This document shows, in pieces, positions 5,641 to 8,204 of a DNA stretch of 8,204 nucleotides (positions are counted from its first letter, which is position 1; each line of letters begins with the position of its first letter). The stretch spans positions 191,537 to 199,740 of the forward strand of contig NZ_DHNR01000041.1 in the NCBI RefSeq assembly GCF_002409645.1, written 5' to 3'. Made by a program: the position numbers and the translations under genes. The notes below the pieces were generated by a model. It was not told the origin of the DNA. It did no database searches and was given only the letters and a program-made list of their open reading frames with translations. This stretch comes from Acetobacter sp. UBA5411 (GTDB lineage: Bacteria; Pseudomonadota; Alphaproteobacteria; Acetobacterales; Acetobacteraceae).

Positions 5641-8204
5641 TTGCTATATTTTCCTTGCGCTCCAGCAGTGCAGTCGCAAAAGAAATCGGGTTGTTTTCAT
5701 CCCTCCCATAAGAGCAAGGCAGCCTTCTGGAATAGTATAGCTTCGTCTTTTAAATTGGTTGCTGTTTTGGCTAGTCTTTCGGTGTTCTGTGCGGCTCCAG
5801 TCTCAGCGCAGACGGTCCGTTTTTTTAACGGACAGGCCGGCCTTTCTGATGCTTCACGAAATATCTTCGCTCAAGATTCTGATGGTTTTTTCTATATTGG
5901 AAATAAAACCGGATTGTATGTCAGTTCTGGTGGTGAGTTTACCCGGATCGACAAGCCTGATGGAACTCCTTTCAAAGATACTGCAGCGATTGCGGGGGGA
6001 GCCGATGGTAGCATTCTTATTGCTGCCGATAGAGAATTATGGCTGAAAACTAAAAGCGGTTTTAAAAAAATACCGTTTCAGTTTGACAGCAGGATAGCTC
6101 TAGCTGCCGATGGGTTGGATTTTATTGTCCTGTCTGGCGATGGGCCCGCTCGAAATGGAGGTATCTGGCGGCTATATCGTCGCCAGAAAGCAGAGCCGGT
6201 ATTTGTATCGCTTGTAAAAAATCATGCGGACAGTCAGGTCCCATCCACAAATCCGCTGGAAACTGAAGCCCTTTCGGTCATGGCTTCGGAAGCGAAAAGT
6301 GTTTGGGTAGGCTGTGGAGGTGCTCTCTGTCGCTATCGGGACGGTGGCGTCGACACCTTTGATGAACGTCGGGGAGTGCCGCATGAAATCTGGCGGGCGC
6401 TAGCTATTTCTCCGGATGGTTCACTGATTGCCCGCAGTGTCGGAAAACTGGTGATCATTGCAGGGAATGGTGGAGTTCATGTGGAAGATATTCCCTATGA
6501 ACTGTCGGAATATTTCAGAGAAAGACCTTCTGAAATTTTTCTATCCCGAATGACCGATGGGTCCTTGGTGACACCAGGACGGGGAGCGCTTGTTGTTCGG
6601 TCTTCTGCTGGGCACTGGGATGAGATGGACTGGCCTTCCGGCTATTCTCCTCAGGCGATTTCAAGTGCTTTTATCGACCGGGAATATGGCCTGTGGCTGG
6701 ATAGTCCAGGACGTGGTCCTGTCCGTATTGCGGGCTTTCCATTCTGGCAGGTTTTTCCTCACGGAAATGATGTGTCTCCGGTGCATGTGTCTGGAGTAAG
6801 ACACGATGCAGCGGGTAATTTCTGGATTGCAGCTGAAAACGGTCTTTTTGAATATGCGGCGTCATCATCTGGTCATGATGGTGATCGTCTCCTGAAACAC
6901 ATTGAGCTTAAAAATATCACTTCTCTTCTGCGTACTGGCGATGGAGCGCTCTGGACAGCCGAAAAGGGAAAGGGGTTGATCCGGATAGACCCTGTCAGCG
7001 GTCAGGTCAGAACCCTGCCTTCTCCCGAGCCGGTGACTGGGACGCTGATTCTCGATAGCGGTGGACGAATATGGGTGGGGACCGTTTCTGGTCTTATACG
7101 GATAGATGATCCGCTACGTTATGCTGCTCATTTGCCGACAATATTCGCATTACAAAATCGCCGTATCAATGCGTTGTGCTTTGATCAGTTTGGACGACTT
7201 CTTGTTTTGACTGATAGTGTTCTGTTTCAGCAGACAGCGGAAGAGAACATTTTTGATCCTCGGGTTGATCTGGAAAGTTTTGACATCGGGTATGGCAGTG
7301 CCATGACTGTAGGAATGTCCAATGATATCTGGATATCAGGAACCAAGGGAAGCATCAGAAAGATATTTCTTCCGGAAGATGGTTCCCCTGTCGTGTCCGT
7401 ACTGAATGGTGGTCCAAAAGATTCCCGATCTACAACGATTTTTCGCGATAGCCGGGGATGGATCTGGCTGGGCGGCTCTCATGGATTGGATGTTTCGACC
7501 CCCAATAATTGGTCCCATTTTGATTTGACGAATGGGCTAATTTCCAGCCGTATTCTTCCCGGTTCAATCAATGAAGATGACGATGGATCACTCTGGTTCG
7601 GTACGGAGAACGGACTTAATCACCTCAGGGAGCCAGGCTCTCTTCCAACTTTACCGGATTTGCACACTGTTTTTCTTTCTGCATGGTTGGATAATATAGA
7701 TCTTCTGGGAAAAGAACGTTTCTGGCCTGATGGTGACAGAAAGCTTTCTCTTCAATTTGTTGCCCCAACTTTTACAGGAAATAGAGAGATTAAATATCAA
7801 TATCAACTACTGGGTATTGATCCTGAAACCAGATACTCTTCGACGAATTTTATAAATTATAATGATATCAAAGGAGAAAAAATCGCTTTTACGGTTCAGG
7901 CACAGGACCTCCTTAATTACCGTTCTGCGAGTAGTGCCATTTTATCTGCACGTTCTTCAGGTCTGAAAGTATCAGGTTTCAAAGGGATATTATGGTGGGC
8001 TTTACTGTCGTTTTTTTCAGTGGCGCTTCTTGGTGCCATTTTGTACCGAAGAATAAAACTTTTGAGGCAAAAGAATTTCGAAGCTGCCGTGCGAGGACGT
8101 ACTCGTGTGATGGAAGAAATGCAGACACAGCTTTTGCATCAGTCACGTGTCGACGGTTTGACAGGATTATTTAATCGTCGAAGTGCTCTTGATGAGCTTG
8201 ATGA
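5641..8204 (+). CDS. Membrane sensor diguanylate cyclase: Reg_prop propeller, Y_Y_Y, TM, GGDEF (3' partial)
   Basis: A continuous frame of at least 854 codons runs off the window. Residue numbers assume the TTG at 5641. A basic N-terminal stretch leads to a Sec-type signal (LVAVLASLSVFCAAPVSA, about 39-56), with cleavage likely before Gln57. Next come about 13 propeller motifs of the form D..G.lWvg...Gl, at about 78, 120, 217, 259, 306, 346, 389, 432, 472, 515, 560, 603 and 645. Good examples are DSGGRIWVGTVSGLIRI and DDDGSLWFGTENGL. This fits two seven-bladed Reg_prop propellers. A Y_Y_Y domain follows (about 701-765: LSLQFVAPTF, IKYQYQLLGID), then one TM helix (about 782-802). A cytoplasmic linker leads into SRVDGLTGLFNRRSALDELD, the start of a GGDEF domain. 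By family knowledge such proteins bind a periplasmic ligand and make cyclic di-GMP. The GGDEF motif itself and any EAL domain lie outside the window, so activity is unproven. C225 and C230 could form a periplasmic disulfide. The start codon is uncertain. Confidence 0.9.
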   Translation, partial: MLYFPCAPAVQSQKKSGCFHPSHKSKAAFWNSIASSFKLVAVLASLSVFCAAPVSAQTVRFFNGQAGLSDASRNIFAQDSDGFFYIGNKTGLYVSSGGEFTRIDKPDGTPFKDTAAIAGGADGSILIAADRELWLKTKSGFKKIPFQFDSRIALAADGLDFIVLSGDGPARNGGIWRLYRRQKAEPVFVSLVKNHADSQVPSTNPLETEALSVMASEAKSVWVGCGGALCRYRDGGVDTFDERRGVPHEIWRALAISPDGSLIARSVGKLVIIAGNGGVHVEDIPYELSEYFRERPSEIFLSRMTDGSLVTPGRGALVVRSSAGHWDEMDWPSGYSPQAISSAFIDREYGLWLDSPGRGPVRIAGFPFWQVFPHGNDVSPVHVSGVRHDAAGNFWIAAENGLFEYAASSSGHDGDRLLKHIELKNITSLLRTGDGALWTAEKGKGLIRIDPVSGQVRTLPSPEPVTGTLILDSGGRIWVGTVSGLIRIDDPLRYAAHLPTIFALQNRRINALCFDQFGRLLVLTDSVLFQQTAEENIFDPRVDLESFDIGYGSAMTVGMSNDIWISGTKGSIRKIFLPEDGSPVVSVLNGGPKDSRSTTIFRDSRGWIWLGGSHGLDVSTPNNWSHFDLTNGLISSRILPGSINEDDDGSLWFGTENGLNHLREPGSLPTLPDLHTVFLSAWLDNIDLLGKERFWPDGDRKLSLQFVAPTFTGNREIKYQYQLLGIDPETRYSSTNFINYNDIKGEKIAFTVQAQDLLNYRSASSAILSARSSGLKVSGFKGILWWALLSFFSVALLGAILYRRIKLLRQKNFEAAVRGRTRVMEEMQTQLLHQSRVDGLTGLFNRRSALDELD

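Noticed and set aside
5767..5805. Lipoprotein signal (Cys in SVFCAAP) at the sensor N-terminus
   Set aside because: The residues before the Cys do not fit a lipobox, and VSA before Gln57 is a good signal peptidase I site.
5759..6046. A 95-codon plus-strand frame with an ATG inside the sensor region
   Set aside because: It is out of frame with the sensor, whose signal peptide and propeller motifs cover the same bases and are clearly the real coding sequence.

Overview
The window reads as a chromosomal segment of an alphaproteobacterium, most likely an acetic acid bacterium (Acetobacteraceae). I base this on protein style, the gene order RodZ-like / ispG / hisS / prfA, and a fairly GC-rich coding background. 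The taxonomic call is an inference, because there is no rRNA or other marker in the window. Everything recognisable is on the + strand.

The left two thirds (1-5532) are housekeeping genes. They are the C-terminal end of a nitronate monooxygenase/FabK-type flavoprotein (1-474), a RodZ-like membrane-anchored helix-turn-helix protein (475-1776), ispG of the MEP isoprenoid pathway (1934-3094), hisS (3221-4477) and prfA (4474-5532). The first two genes abut directly. hisS and prfA overlap by 4 bases. The ispG-hisS gap carries two strong stem-loops. Cell shape, isoprenoid precursor supply and translation (His charging, UAA/UAG termination) are linked here by position, not by a shared pathway.

The right third (5533-8204) is different. 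After an AT-rich gap with an imperfect 10-bp inverted repeat comes one very long open frame that runs off the window. It encodes an exported signal sequence, about 13 recognisable two-component-regulator propeller (Reg_prop) motifs, a Y_Y_Y domain, one transmembrane helix, a short cytoplasmic linker and the beginning of a GGDEF domain. This is a membrane sensor that probably makes cyclic di-GMP in response to a periplasmic signal. It has no clear ATG start, its composition is patchier and lower in GC than the genes before it, and it occupies the place after prfA where prmC (the methyltransferase for RF1) often lies. It is the most interesting object in the window, but its architecture belongs to a known class, so I do not claim a wholly new system.
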